Assembly (NCBI GenBank): GCA_009694265.1
Contig: SHVM01000011.1
Coordinates: 1 to 38,759, forward strand
DNA length: 38,759 nucleotides
Origin: Pseudolabrys sp.
GTDB taxonomy: Bacteria; Pseudomonadota; Alphaproteobacteria; Rhizobiales; Xanthobacteraceae
Direction of reading: 5' to 3'
This document shows positions 16,674 through 25,413 of the stretch, piece after piece; the stretch's first letter is position 1; every line of letters starts with the position of its first letter. The notes beneath the pieces are model-generated. The model had not been told where the DNA came from, searched no databases, and saw only the letters and a list, made by a program, of their open reading frames with translations. The position numbers were made by a program, and so were the translations under genes.

Positions 16674-17603
16674 ATGCGTATCGTGGTCCACGGCCAGCAG
16701 GCCTTCGGCAAGGCCGTGCTGGAAGCGCTGATCAAGCGCGGCGAGGATGTGGTCGCCGTCTACGTCGCGCCGGAAAAAGAAGGCGCTAAGGCCGATCCGC
16801 TAAAGGAAGCAGCATTAGCCGCAAAGCTGCCGGTGTTTCAGCCCGATTCCTACAAGAAGCCGGAAGTGCTGGCCGAGTTCAAGGCGCTCAAGCCCGACCT
16901 GCAGGTGATGGCTTTCGTGACGCTGTTCGTGCCGGAGGAATTTCTCAATGCGCCGGCCAAGGGTTCGATCCAGTATCACCCGTCATTGCTGCCGGCCTAT
17001 CGCGGCGCTAGCGCCATCAACTGGCCGATCATCAAGGGCGAAAAGGAAACCGGCCTGTCGATCTTCTGGCCCGATAACGGCCTCGATACCGGCGACGTGC
17101 TGCTGCAAAAGAAGACGCCGATCAGCAGCAGCGACACGCTCGGCACCATCTATTTCGACCGCCTGTTCCCGATGGGCGTCGAGGCCATGATGGAATCGGT
17201 CGAGCTGGTGAAAGCCGGCAAGGCGCCGCGCATCAAGCAGGACGAATCGAAGGCCACATATGAAGGCCGCTGCGGACCCGGCAACGCCAAGATCGACTGG
17301 GGCAAGCCGTGGGAGCAGATCGACCGGCTCATCCGCGGCTGCAATCCGGCGCCCGGCGCCTGGTGCATGCTCGACGGCAAGACGGTCAAGATTTTCGACG
17401 CCAAGCCGCTGCCGGCCAAAGACCCGAAGGGCATCGCCGGCAAGCTCGGCGAGGTGGTCGCGGTCGAAGCCGACGGCTTCATCGTCGTCTGCGCCGACGG
17501 CCGCTTCAAGGTCACCCGCGTTCAACCCGCCGACGGCAAGAAGATCGATGCCGGCGAATTCATCGCTACCGCCAAGCTCGCCGTCGGGGCGAGATTCACC
17601 TGA
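16674..17603 (+). CDS. 10-formyltetrahydrofolate hydrolase-like formyltransferase (ALDH1L N-domain type)
   Basis: A 309-residue formyltransferase-fold protein. It resembles the N-terminal hydrolase domain of animal 10-formyl-THF dehydrogenase more than bacterial Fmt: [20 protein letters not shown], then [28 protein letters not shown], and a GAW near 262. The catalytic His is at 102 and Asp at 138, both four residues short of the numbering (106/142) known for the animal domain. The C-terminal domain is the small Fmt-C-like barrel; no carrier or aldehyde dehydrogenase domain follows. GGGGAGAAG precedes the ATG. Placed between frc and fhs, it probably hydrolyses or transfers the formyl group of 10-formyl-THF. 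A tRNA-Met formyltransferase role seems less likely. Confidence 0.82.
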   Translation: MRIVVHGQQAFGKAVLEALIKRGEDVVAVYVAPEKEGAKADPLKEAALAAKLPVFQPDSYKKPEVLAEFKALKPDLQVMAFVTLFVPEEFLNAPAKGSIQYHPSLLPAYRGASAINWPIIKGEKETGLSIFWPDNGLDTGDVLLQKKTPISSSDTLGTIYFDRLFPMGVEAMMESVELVKAGKAPRIKQDESKATYEGRCGPGNAKIDWGKPWEQIDRLIRGCNPAPGAWCMLDGKTVKIFDAKPLPAKDPKGIAGKLGEVVAVEADGFIVVCADGRFKVTRVQPADGKKIDAGEFIATAKLAVGARFT

Positions 17604-17634
17604 TCCTCATTTCCAAATAACGGACCCGCCCCCC

Positions 17635-19332
17635 ATGCCTGCCTCGCAGCATCAATCGCCGAAATCCGACATCGAAATCTCGCAGACCGCCACCAAGCGG
17701 CGCATTCTTGACATAGCTAAGGAAAAACTCGGCATCGCGCCGGAAAATCTCGATCCCTATGGCCACTACAAGGCCAAGGTGTCGATGGATTTCGTCAAGT
17801 CGCTCAAGGACAAGAAGAACGGCAAGCTGATCCTGGTGACGGCGATTTCGCCGACGCCGACCGGCGAGGGCAAGACCACAACCACGGTGGGCTTGACGGA
17901 CGCGCTTAATTTCATCGGCAAGAAAGCCATGCTGTGCCTGCGCGAGCCGTCGCTCGGGCCGTCATTCGGCATGAAGGGTGGCGCGGCCGGCGGCGGCTAC
18001 GCCCAGGTGATTCCGATGGAGGACATCAACCTCCATTTCACCGGCGACTTCCACGCCATCACCTCGGCGCATAATCTGCTCTCCGCGCTGGTCGACAATC
18101 ACATCTATTGGGGCAATGCGCTCGGCATCGATTCGCGCCGCGTGGTCTGGCGCCGCGTCATGGACATGAACGACCGTGCGCTGCGCGAGATCGTCTGCTC
18201 GCTCGGCGGCGTCGCCAACGGCTACCCGCGCGAGGCCGGCTTTGACATCACGGTAGCGTCCGAAGTCATGGCGATCTTCTGTCTCGCCAAAAACCTCGAC
18301 GACCTGAAGGAGCGGCTCGGCAATATCATCGTCGCCTATACCCGCGACCGCAAACCGGTGCGCGCCAAGGACATCAAGGCGCATGGCGCCATGACCGCGC
18401 TGCTGAAGGAAGCGATCGCGCCCAATCTGGTGCAGACGCTGGAAGGCACGCCGGCCTTCATTCACGGCGGCCCCTTCGCCAATATCGCGCATGGCTGCAA
18501 CTCGGTGGTCGCCACCTCCACCGCGCTCAAATTGGCCGACTACGTAGTGACCGAAGCCGGCTTCGGCGCCGATCTGGGTGCCGAGAAATTTCTCGACATC
18601 AAATGCCGCAAGGCCGGCCTGGAGCCATCCTGTGTCGTCATCGTCGCGACCATCCGCGCCCTGAAGATGCATGGCGGCGTCAAGAAGGAAGATCTCAAGA
18701 AAGAGGATTTGAAGGCGCTGGCGGCCGGCATGGCCAACCTGCAGCGCCATGTCGAGAACGTGAAAAAGTTCGGCCTGCCGGCGGTGATCTCGATCAACCG
18801 CTTCTCGGCCGACAGCGACGCGGAAATCGCGCTGGTCAAGGAAAAGTGCAAGGCGCTCGGTGTCGAAGCCGTGATGGCCGATCATTGGGCCTTGGGCGGC
18901 GAGGGCGCCGCCGATGTTGCCAAGGTGGTGGTCAAGACCATCGACGAAAGCAAAGGCAAGCTCAAGCTGCTCTATCCCGACGACATGCCGCTGTTTGAAA
19001 AAATCAGGACCATCGCCAAGGAAATCTACCGCGCCGACGATGCCACCGCCGACAAGTCGGTCAAGGATCAGCTCAAGACCTGGGAAGAGATGGGCTTCGG
19101 CAAGCTGCCGGTCTGCATCGCCAAGACGCAGTATTCGTTCTCGACCAATCCCGATTCCAAGGGCGCGCCGACCGGATTCTCGATTCCGGTGCGCGAGGTT
19201 CGCCTCTCGGCCGGCGCCGAATTCGTGGTGGCGATCTGCGGTGAGATCATGACCATGCCGGGCCTGCCCAAGGTACCGTCGGCCGACTCAATCGACGTCG
19301 GCGCCGACGGCAAGATCGTCGGGCTGTTCTAA
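17635..19332 (+). CDS. fhs: Formate-tetrahydrofolate ligase
   Basis: A 565-residue cytoplasmic ligase that makes 10-formyl-THF from formate, THF and ATP. The P-loop PTPTGEGKT is at residues 73-81, with [20 protein letters not shown] and [17 protein letters not shown] following; the length is normal for the family (about 555-560). The start is the ATG at 17635, since MPASQHQ leads into the usual SDIEISQ start; the frame is open far upstream, but only as a shadow of the previous gene. No purine-rich ribosome site is visible before this ATG, so translation may be coupled to the gene above, 31 bases away. Confidence 0.95.
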   Translation: MPASQHQSPKSDIEISQTATKRRILDIAKEKLGIAPENLDPYGHYKAKVSMDFVKSLKDKKNGKLILVTAISPTPTGEGKTTTTVGLTDALNFIGKKAMLCLREPSLGPSFGMKGGAAGGGYAQVIPMEDINLHFTGDFHAITSAHNLLSALVDNHIYWGNALGIDSRRVVWRRVMDMNDRALREIVCSLGGVANGYPREAGFDITVASEVMAIFCLAKNLDDLKERLGNIIVAYTRDRKPVRAKDIKAHGAMTALLKEAIAPNLVQTLEGTPAFIHGGPFANIAHGCNSVVATSTALKLADYVVTEAGFGADLGAEKFLDIKCRKAGLEPSCVVIVATIRALKMHGGVKKEDLKKEDLKALAAGMANLQRHVENVKKFGLPAVISINRFSADSDAEIALVKEKCKALGVEAVMADHWALGGEGAADVAKVVVKTIDESKGKLKLLYPDDMPLFEKIRTIAKEIYRADDATADKSVKDQLKTWEEMGFGKLPVCIAKTQYSFSTNPDSKGAPTGFSIPVREVRLSAGAEFVVAICGEIMTMPGLPKVPSADSIDVGADGKIVGLF

Positions 19333-19360
19333 TCCCTCAACTATCAAACGAGGACTGACC

Positions 19361-20047
19361 ATGATTAAATTTTACTATAGCGGCGCGCCCAATCCGATGA
19401 AGGTGGCGCTCATGCTCGAAGAGACCGGGCTGCCCTATGAGCCGATCCCGGTCGATACCCGCAAGGGCGACCAGCACAAGCCAGAATTCCTGGCGATCAA
19501 TCCGAACGCCAAGGTGCCGGCGATCGTGGACGGCGACGCCACCGTGTTCGACTCAAACGCCATCCTGCTTTATCTCGGCGAGAAGACCGGAAAATTCATG
19601 CCCGCCAACACGCCGAAGGCGCGCGGCGAGCTGCTGTCCTGGCTGATGTTCGTTGCCTCCGGTGTCGGCCCGTTCTCCGGCCAGTCGGTGCACTTCCGCA
19701 ATTACGCGCCGGAAAAAAACGAATACGCCATCAATCGCTACGTCTACGAAGCGACGCGCCATTTCGGCATTCTCGACGCGCGCCTCGCCAAGCAGAAATT
19801 CATGCTGGGCGATGCCTATTCGATCGTCGATATGGCGGTCTGGGGCTGGGCGCGGCTGATGCCGACCGTGCTCGGCGAAGCCGCTTGGGCCAAGTTCCCC
19901 AATTTGAAGCGGATGGTGGACGAAGTCAGCGCCCGCCCGGCGGCGGCGCGCGCGATCGCGGTCAAGGACAAACACAAGTTCAAGACCGAGTTCGATGACG
20001 AAGCCCGCCGTAACATGTTCCGGCATCAGACGGAAAAAGTGGCCTAG
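19361..20047 (+). CDS. Glutathione S-transferase family protein
   Basis: A 228-residue two-domain GST. The thioredoxin-fold half starts IKFYYSGAPNPMKVALMLEE, with the cis-Pro loop AKVPAIVD near residue 50 and the glutathione-gamma-Glu motif DSNAILLYL near 65. The helical half carries GDAYSIVDMAVWGW near 147. This resembles the YfcG/YghU-like bacterial branch, often disulfide reductases rather than classical transferases. GAGGA precedes the ATG. Its place between fhs and the formate dehydrogenase genes suggests cotranscription, but its role in the pathway is unknown. Confidence 0.88.
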   Translation: MIKFYYSGAPNPMKVALMLEETGLPYEPIPVDTRKGDQHKPEFLAINPNAKVPAIVDGDATVFDSNAILLYLGEKTGKFMPANTPKARGELLSWLMFVASGVGPFSGQSVHFRNYAPEKNEYAINRYVYEATRHFGILDARLAKQKFMLGDAYSIVDMAVWGWARLMPTVLGEAAWAKFPNLKRMVDEVSARPAAARAIAVKDKHKFKTEFDDEARRNMFRHQTEKVA

Positions 20048-20114
20048 ATTTCGGGCGCCAGGCTTGCGTCTCCGCCGGCGGGCGGATCGCGGGCTTGTTC
20101 TAATCCCCTGCATG

Positions 20115-20133
20115 CCTCCCCTTACAGGGGAGG
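20115..20133 (+). other. Short perfect hairpin in the leader of the formate dehydrogenase genes
   Basis: CCTCCCCT, loop TAC, AGGGGAGG: an 8-bp stem with a 3-base loop. It lies between the GST stop and the dehydrogenase start, and its right arm overlaps the only purine-rich ribosome-site-like stretch (AGGGGAGGGAGAAG). It could mask that site. It also belongs by look to the CCTCTCCC...GGGAGAGG class of intergenic palindromes. Confidence 0.5.
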
Positions 20134-20146
20134 GAGAAGATAAACG

Positions 20147-20161
20147 ATGAGCGGCGTATAA
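20147..20161 (+). other. Possible four-codon leader ORF before the formate dehydrogenase genes
   Basis: ATG AGC GGC GTA TAA lies 8 bases after GGGAGAAG, and its stop ends 5 bases before the ATG of the dehydrogenase beta subunit, which itself has no ribosome site. Reinitiation after this tiny frame is possible. It may equally be chance. Confidence 0.3.
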
Positions 20162-20166
20162 AAATT

Positions 20167-21858
20167 ATGGATGACAAGCCGACCACCAAGCGGCGAAGGC
20201 CGCCGCGCACGCCAAAAGGCCGTCAGGTCGACCCAGGCGCGCTCACGGATGTGCAGGCGCTGCTGACCGACCGCCCGCGCCGGCGCGATCTGCTGATCGA
20301 ACATCTGCATTTGATCCAGGATCATTACGGGTGTCTCGCCGCCGCGCATCTCGCAGCACTCGCGCAAGAGATGAAAATGGCGCTCACGGAAGTCTACGAG
20401 GTCGCCACTTTCTATGCGCATTTCGATGTGGTGAAGGACGGCCCGTCGCCGCCCGCGATGACCGTGCGCGTCTGCGACTCGCTGTCTTGCGCCATGGCCG
20501 GCGCCGAGAAGCTGCTGGCGGCGCTGCCGGGCAAATTAGGCAAGGATGTGCGCGTGGTGCGCGCGCCCTGCATGGGCGCTTGCGATCGCGCGCCGGTCGT
20601 CGCCGTCGGCCATATGCAGACGTTTCAGGCGAGTGCCGACAAGGTCGCAGCCGCGGTGAAGGCTCGCCCGCATCCGCACGCCTGGCACGCAAGCGCCGAT
20701 TTCGCCGCCTACCAGAAATCCGGCGGCTATAAGCTTTTGAAGGATTGTCTGTCGGGCAAGCGCACGCGCGACGAGCTGATCAAGATCGTCAGCGACGCCG
20801 GCCTGCGCGGGCTAGGCGGCGCCGGTTTCCCCACCGGCCGCAAATGGTCGCTGGTGTGCGCCGAACCGGCACCGCGCCTGTTCGCGGTCAATGCCGACGA
20901 GGGCGAGCCCGGCACTTTCAAGGACCGTTATTATCTCGAACAAGATCCGCACCGCTTTCTGGAAGGCATGCTGATTGCGGCTTACGTCGTCGAGGCGGCG
21001 GACACCTATCTCTATATCCGCGACGAATATCCCGAACTACGGCTAATGCTCGCCGAGGAGATCGCCAAACTCGAGAAGGCGGGTCTGTCGCCGCACACCA
21101 AAGTGCATCTGCGGCGCGGCGCCGGCGCTTACATCTGCGGCGAAGAATCGGCGATGATCGAGTCGATCGAAGGCAAGCGCGGGCTGCCGCGCCATCGCCC
21201 GCCTTACGTCGCGCAAGTCGGCCTGTTCGGCCGCCCGACACTCGAGCAAAACGTCGAAACGCTGTTCTGGATTCGCGACATCGTCGAGAAGGGCGCGGAC
21301 TGGATGACGTCGCAGGGCCGCCGTGAGCGCAAGGGCTTTCGCAGCTTCTCGGTGTCGGGCCGCGTGAAAAAGCCGGGCGTGGTGCTCGCTCCCGCCGGCG
21401 TCACCGCGCGCGAACTGATCGAGGAATTCTGCGGCGGCATGGTGGACGGCGAAAAATTCAAGGGCTACCTGCCGGGCGGCGCCTCCGGCGGCATCCTGCC
21501 GGCCTCGATGGCCGACGAGCCGCTCGATTTCGGAACGCTGGAAAAATACGGCTGTTTCGTGGGCTCGCACGCGGTTGTCATTTTGTCGGACAAGGACGAT
21601 ATGAAGGCGGTCGCGCTCAATCTGATGAAATTCTTCGAGGACGAGTCCTGCGGCCAATGCACGCCCTGCCGGGTGGGCAGCGAAAAGGCCGCTAAATTAA
21701 TGGCTAAAGGCCCGTGGGACGTTAACCTGCTCACCGAACTGTCCACCGCCATGCGCGATGCCTCGATTTGCGGGCTCGGCCAGGCGGCGCCGAATCCGCT
21801 ATTATGCGTGCTGAAATATTTCCCCGATGAACTGAAAAAGCCGCTGGGAACCTGGTGA
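20167..21858 (+). CDS. NAD-dependent formate dehydrogenase beta subunit (NuoE-NuoF fusion, FDH1 type)
   Basis: A 563-residue fused diaphorase subunit that passes electrons from formate to NAD+. The NuoE-like part (about 20-170) has the 2Fe-2S cysteines C103, C108, C135 and C139. The NuoF-like part has the FMN/NADH glycine motif GLRGLGGAGFPTGRKWS near 235, VNADEGEPGTFKDR near 265, GAGAYICGEE near 340 and the 4Fe-4S motif ESCGQCTPC near 495. PKGRQVDP and RDLLIEHLHLIQDHYG near the start match my memory of the beta subunit of Methylobacterium extorquens FDH1, a tungsten enzyme. The alpha gene follows 3 bases after the stop. No clear ribosome site lies directly before the ATG. Confidence 0.93.
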   Translation: MDDKPTTKRRRPPRTPKGRQVDPGALTDVQALLTDRPRRRDLLIEHLHLIQDHYGCLAAAHLAALAQEMKMALTEVYEVATFYAHFDVVKDGPSPPAMTVRVCDSLSCAMAGAEKLLAALPGKLGKDVRVVRAPCMGACDRAPVVAVGHMQTFQASADKVAAAVKARPHPHAWHASADFAAYQKSGGYKLLKDCLSGKRTRDELIKIVSDAGLRGLGGAGFPTGRKWSLVCAEPAPRLFAVNADEGEPGTFKDRYYLEQDPHRFLEGMLIAAYVVEAADTYLYIRDEYPELRLMLAEEIAKLEKAGLSPHTKVHLRRGAGAYICGEESAMIESIEGKRGLPRHRPPYVAQVGLFGRPTLEQNVETLFWIRDIVEKGADWMTSQGRRERKGFRSFSVSGRVKKPGVVLAPAGVTARELIEEFCGGMVDGEKFKGYLPGGASGGILPASMADEPLDFGTLEKYGCFVGSHAVVILSDKDDMKAVALNLMKFFEDESCGQCTPCRVGSEKAAKLMAKGPWDVNLLTELSTAMRDASICGLGQAAPNPLLCVLKYFPDELKKPLGTW

Positions 21859-21861
21859 CAT

Positions 21862-24645
21862 ATGGCCGATAGCAAAGCGACTTTCACCATCGACGACCGC
21901 GAGATCGACATCCGCGAAGGCGAGTCGATCTTCCGCGCCGCGCGCCGGCTCGACATCAAGCTGCCGCATCTGTGCTACACGCCCAAGCCCGGCTATCGCG
22001 CCGACGGCAATTGCCGCGTCTGCATGGTCGAGATCGAGGGCGAGCGCGTGCTGGCGGCCAGCTGCCTGCGCACGCCCTCACCCGGCATGAAGGTCAAAAC
22101 CCAGACCGACCGCGCCAAGACCGCGCGCAAGATGGTCGCCGAATTGCTGCTGACCGACCAGCCGGCCATCGAAATCGCGCACGATCCGGAATCAGAATTC
22201 TGGAAAGTCGCCAAGCGCCAGAACATCAGTGCCGGCCGCTTCCCCAAGCGCGAGGCACGCGCGGTGCCTCCGCCCGACCGCAGCCACCCGGCCATGGCGG
22301 TCAATCTCGATGCCTGCATTCACTGCAACCTGTGTGTGCGCGCCTGCCGCGAAGTGCAGGTCAACGACGTCATCGGCATGGCGGGGCGCGGCCATTTTGA
22401 GAAGATCGTGTTCGATTTCGACGACCCGATGGGCAATTCCACCTGCGTCGCCTGCGGCGAATGCGTCCAGGCCTGCCCAACCGGCGCGCTGATGCCGGCG
22501 ACCGTGGTCGACGAGAAAAACGTGCGCACCGGTTTCCCCGACCGCGAAGTCAACAGCGTGTGCCCCTATTGCGGCGTTGGCTGCCAGCTCACCTACAAGA
22601 TCAAGGACGACAAACTGCTCTATGTGACTGGCCGCGACGGCCCGGCTAACCAGAACCGGCTTTGTGTGAAAGGCCGCTTCGGCTTCGACTATGTCAGCAA
22701 CCCGCAGCGCCTGATGAAGCCGCTGATGCGCAAGGACGGCGTGGCGAAAGCCGCCGACGATCTGGTCGATCCGGCCAACCCGTTCACGCATTTCCGCGAA
22801 GCGACCTGGGAAGAGGCGATGGAGCGCGCCGCGTCCGGCTTGAAGAAAATCCGCGACCGCGACAGCCCGCGCGCGCTTGCTGGATTTGGATCGGCCAAAG
22901 GCTCGAACGAAGAGGCCTATCTGTTCCAGAAGCTGGTGCGCACCGGCTTTGGCTCCAACAATGTCGATCACTGCACGCGGCTCTGTCACGCCTCGTCGGT
23001 GGCGGCGCTGTTGGAAGGCGTCGGCTCGGCGGCGGTGACCGCGACCTTTAACGAGTGCAAGAATTCCGATTTCATCATCGTGATCGGCGCCAATCCGACC
23101 GAGAACCACCCGGTCGCCGCCACCTTCTTCAAGCAAGCGGCCAAGCGCGGCGCCAAGCTCGTGGTCATGGATCCGCGCGGGCAGGCGCTCAAGCGCCATT
23201 CCTGGAAGATGATGCAGTTCAAGAACGGCACCGACGTCGCCATGCTCAACGCCATGCTCAACGTCATCATCGGCGAGAAGCTTTACGACCAGCAATATGT
23301 GCAGACCTATGTCGAAGGCTTCGACCAGCTGGCCCAGCACGTGAAGGATTTCACGCCCGAGGAGATGGATCCGATCTGCGGCATTCCCGCCGATACGTTG
23401 CGCGAGGTGGCGCGCGCATACGCCCGCGCCGAAAGCGCCATCATCTTCTGGGGCATGGGCGTCTCGCAACACACCCACGGCACCGATAATGCGCGCTGTC
23501 TGATCGCACTGTCGCTGATCTGCGGCCAGGTCGGCCGTCCCGGCACCGGCCTGCATCCGCTGCGCGGCCAAAACAATGTGCAGGGCGCCTCCGACGCCGG
23601 TCTCATTCCGATGTTCTTCCCGGATTACAAGTCGGTGGAGAGCCCGGAGATGATCGCCAAATATGAGAAGGCATGGGGCAAGAAACTCGATCCCAAACGC
23701 GGCAAGACCGTGGTCGAGATCATGGACGCGGTGCACGCCGGCGAGATAAAGGGCATGTACATCATGGGTGAAAATCCGGCGATGTCGGACCCCGATTTGA
23801 ACCACGCGCGCGCCGCCCTCGCGCATCTCGAGTGTCTGGTGGTGCAGGACATCTTCCTCACCGAGACCTGCTCCTATGCCGACGTGATCCTGCCGGCCTC
23901 GGCCTGGCCGGAAAAAGACGGCACCGTCACCAACACCAATCGACAGGTGCAGATGGGCCGCAAGGCGCTGCCGCTGCCGGGCGAGACGCGCCAGGACCTG
24001 TGGATCATCCAGGATCTCGCGCAGCGCATGGGCGAGAAATGGAACTACAAGCACGCCAGCGAAGTGTTCGAGGAGATGGCGCGGCTGATGCCGGCGCTCG
24101 ACAACATCACCTGGGATCGCGTGGAGCGTGAGGACCACGTCACCTATCCGACGGACGCACTGGATCAGCCCGGCCACGATGTGGTGTTCGACAAGGGCTT
24201 CCCGCGGCCGAACGGCATGGGCAAACTGGTGGCTGCGAAACTCACGCCGCCGGACGAGTCGCCGGACCACGACTACCCGTTCATCCTCACCACCGGCCGC
24301 CAGCTTGAGCATTGGCACACCGGCGCCATGACGCGGCGCGCTTCCGTGCTCGACGCGCTGGAGCCCTCCGCCTGCGCCTCGGTGTCGCGCGGCACGCTTA
24401 CGAGCCTCGGGCTCAAGCCCGGCGACAAGCTGCGCGTCACCACGCGGCGCGGCGAGGTCGAACTGGCATCGCGCCAGGACGACGCCATTCCGGATGGCGT
24501 GATCTTCATCCCGTTCGCCTTCGTGGAAGCGGCGGCCAATATCCTGACCAACCCGGCGCTCGACCCGTTCGGCAAGATTCCGGAATTCAAATTCTGCGCG
24601 GCGAAGGTGGAAGCGGCCGGGTCGCGGCAACAGGCGGCGGAGTAG
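21862..24645 (+). CDS. Formate dehydrogenase alpha subunit (molybdo/tungstopterin catalytic subunit)
   Basis: A 927-residue catalytic subunit oxidising formate to CO2. In order: NuoG-like 2Fe-2S domain (C38, C51, C54, C68), two 4Fe-4S ferredoxin motifs (CIHCNLC at 152 onward, CVACGEC at 195 onward), a 4Fe-4S motif CPYCGVGC at 234-241 with C268, then the bis-MGD domains. The metal ligand is Cys375 in HCTRLCHASSV, so this is the Cys, not the selenocysteine, form. The C-terminal dinucleotide-binding domain includes TTGRQLEHWHTGAMTRR. With the fused beta subunit it makes a soluble two-subunit enzyme of the Methylobacterium FDH1 kind. Whether Mo or W is used cannot be read from the sequence. Confidence 0.94.
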   Translation: MADSKATFTIDDREIDIREGESIFRAARRLDIKLPHLCYTPKPGYRADGNCRVCMVEIEGERVLAASCLRTPSPGMKVKTQTDRAKTARKMVAELLLTDQPAIEIAHDPESEFWKVAKRQNISAGRFPKREARAVPPPDRSHPAMAVNLDACIHCNLCVRACREVQVNDVIGMAGRGHFEKIVFDFDDPMGNSTCVACGECVQACPTGALMPATVVDEKNVRTGFPDREVNSVCPYCGVGCQLTYKIKDDKLLYVTGRDGPANQNRLCVKGRFGFDYVSNPQRLMKPLMRKDGVAKAADDLVDPANPFTHFREATWEEAMERAASGLKKIRDRDSPRALAGFGSAKGSNEEAYLFQKLVRTGFGSNNVDHCTRLCHASSVAALLEGVGSAAVTATFNECKNSDFIIVIGANPTENHPVAATFFKQAAKRGAKLVVMDPRGQALKRHSWKMMQFKNGTDVAMLNAMLNVIIGEKLYDQQYVQTYVEGFDQLAQHVKDFTPEEMDPICGIPADTLREVARAYARAESAIIFWGMGVSQHTHGTDNARCLIALSLICGQVGRPGTGLHPLRGQNNVQGASDAGLIPMFFPDYKSVESPEMIAKYEKAWGKKLDPKRGKTVVEIMDAVHAGEIKGMYIMGENPAMSDPDLNHARAALAHLECLVVQDIFLTETCSYADVILPASAWPEKDGTVTNTNRQVQMGRKALPLPGETRQDLWIIQDLAQRMGEKWNYKHASEVFEEMARLMPALDNITWDRVEREDHVTYPTDALDQPGHDVVFDKGFPRPNGMGKLVAAKLTPPDESPDHDYPFILTTGRQLEHWHTGAMTRRASVLDALEPSACASVSRGTLTSLGLKPGDKLRVTTRRGEVELASRQDDAIPDGVIFIPFAFVEAAANILTNPALDPFGKIPEFKFCAAKVEAAGSRQQAAE

Positions 24646-24646
24646 G

Positions 24647-24685
24647 CTTTCTTCCCCTCTCCCGCAAGGGGAGAGGGGAAGAAAG
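24647..24685. terminator. Perfect 17-bp hairpin after the formate dehydrogenase operon
   Basis: CTTTCTTCCCCTCTCCC (24647-24663), loop GCAAG, then its exact complement (24669-24685). It begins right after the alpha-subunit stop and ends 19 bases before the convergent minus-strand gene's stop, so it could end transcription from both sides. It has no long T-run. The CCTCTCCCGCAAGGGGAGAGG core also looks like a widespread alphaproteobacterial intergenic palindrome. Confidence 0.6.
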
Positions 24686-24703
24686 AGCGCGGCTGGTTTT
24701 GCA

Positions 24704-25051
24704 CTAATGCACCGTCCGCACGTTCTCGCCGACCACCCTTAACTCAATCCCCCCGATCAAGTCCGCCCGCGCCGCCTCGGCGGTGTGTAGTTCCGTGTCC
24801 ATCTGCGTCCAGGTGGTCGAATTCGATCCCAGCAGCACAACGCCGCCGAGTACGGCCGTTGTTGCCGCGACAAAGGCGGTCGGATTAAACGGAAAGATCC
24901 GAATCAGAGCGAGCGCGAACCAGACGCTGCCTGCCGCGATGGCTATCTTGGCGCCCACGGCGATCTTGCCGCAGCGCTCGATCGACTCGCTCAAGCGCTC
25001 GATGCGGTCTTCGAGCAGCGCAATCTGATCGCTGACATCGCCGTCATCCAT
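24704..25051 (-). CDS. Hypothetical small membrane protein
   Basis: A 115-residue protein of unknown function. An N-terminal charged heptad-like stretch (DQIALLEDRIERLSESIERCG, split by its rhythm of Leu/Ile) suggests a short coiled coil. Two hydrophobic segments follow (near 31-50 and 57-76), and a hydrophilic C-terminus ends LRVVGENVRTVH. It runs against the formate dehydrogenase operon and lies 10 bases after a DUF3297 gene on the same strand, so the two may be cotranscribed. I do not recognise a named family. Confidence 0.65.
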   Translation of the reverse strand: MDDGDVSDQIALLEDRIERLSESIERCGKIAVGAKIAIAAGSVWFALALIRIFPFNPTAFVAATTAVLGGVVLLGSNSTTWTQMDTELHTAEAARADLIGGIELRVVGENVRTVH

Positions 25052-25061
25052 CGGGGCCGCC

Positions 25062-25325
25062 TCAACCCGGCTTCTTGTTCTTGAAATAGGGCTCGACCGC
25101 GCCGGTGAGCTTGATGGTCAGCGGATTGCCGTAGCGATCCGTGGCCTTGCCGGCGGCGACGCGCACCCAGCCTTCGCTCACGCAATATTCCTCGACATTG
25201 GTCTTCTCGACGCCCTTGAAGCGGATGCCGACATCGCGCTCCAGCGCCTCGGCGTTGAAATAGGGACTGCGCGGATCGTTGCACAGACGGTCGGGCGGGG
25301 CGTCGTCGGGTGCGGGCTTGGGCAT
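25062..25325 (-). CDS. DUF3297 family protein
   Basis: An 87-residue small soluble protein. DRLCNDPRSPYFNAEALERD, then VGIRFKGVEKTNVEEYCVSEGW, then AAGKATDRYGNPLTIKL follow the DUF3297 pattern, a family common in Proteobacteria with no known function. The ATG at 25325 (MPKPAP) is preferred over a GTG at 25340, although neither has a clear ribosome site. Confidence 0.8.
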   Translation of the reverse strand: MPKPAPDDAPPDRLCNDPRSPYFNAEALERDVGIRFKGVEKTNVEEYCVSEGWVRVAAGKATDRYGNPLTIKLTGAVEPYFKNKKPG

Positions 25326-25413
25326 AGCGGCTTGTCTCACGAGGCCAAGGGATCGGGCAAGCCCTCAGGCAAGCGATGGCAGCGGAGATTTTGCGTGCTA
25401 TCTCTAACGCCGT

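Noticed and set aside
22192-24630. A very long open frame on the minus strand opposite the formate dehydrogenase alpha gene
   Set aside because: It is a GC-rich shadow of a clearly real gene: His/Arg-rich, no family motifs and no ribosome site. The same holds for long minus-strand frames opposite livK (2954-4438) and tctA (11484-12449).
25338-25340. GTG start of the DUF3297 gene at 25340
   Set aside because: The ATG five codons later starts closer to where the family begins and neither has a ribosome site, so the ATG was preferred. The GTG cannot be fully excluded.
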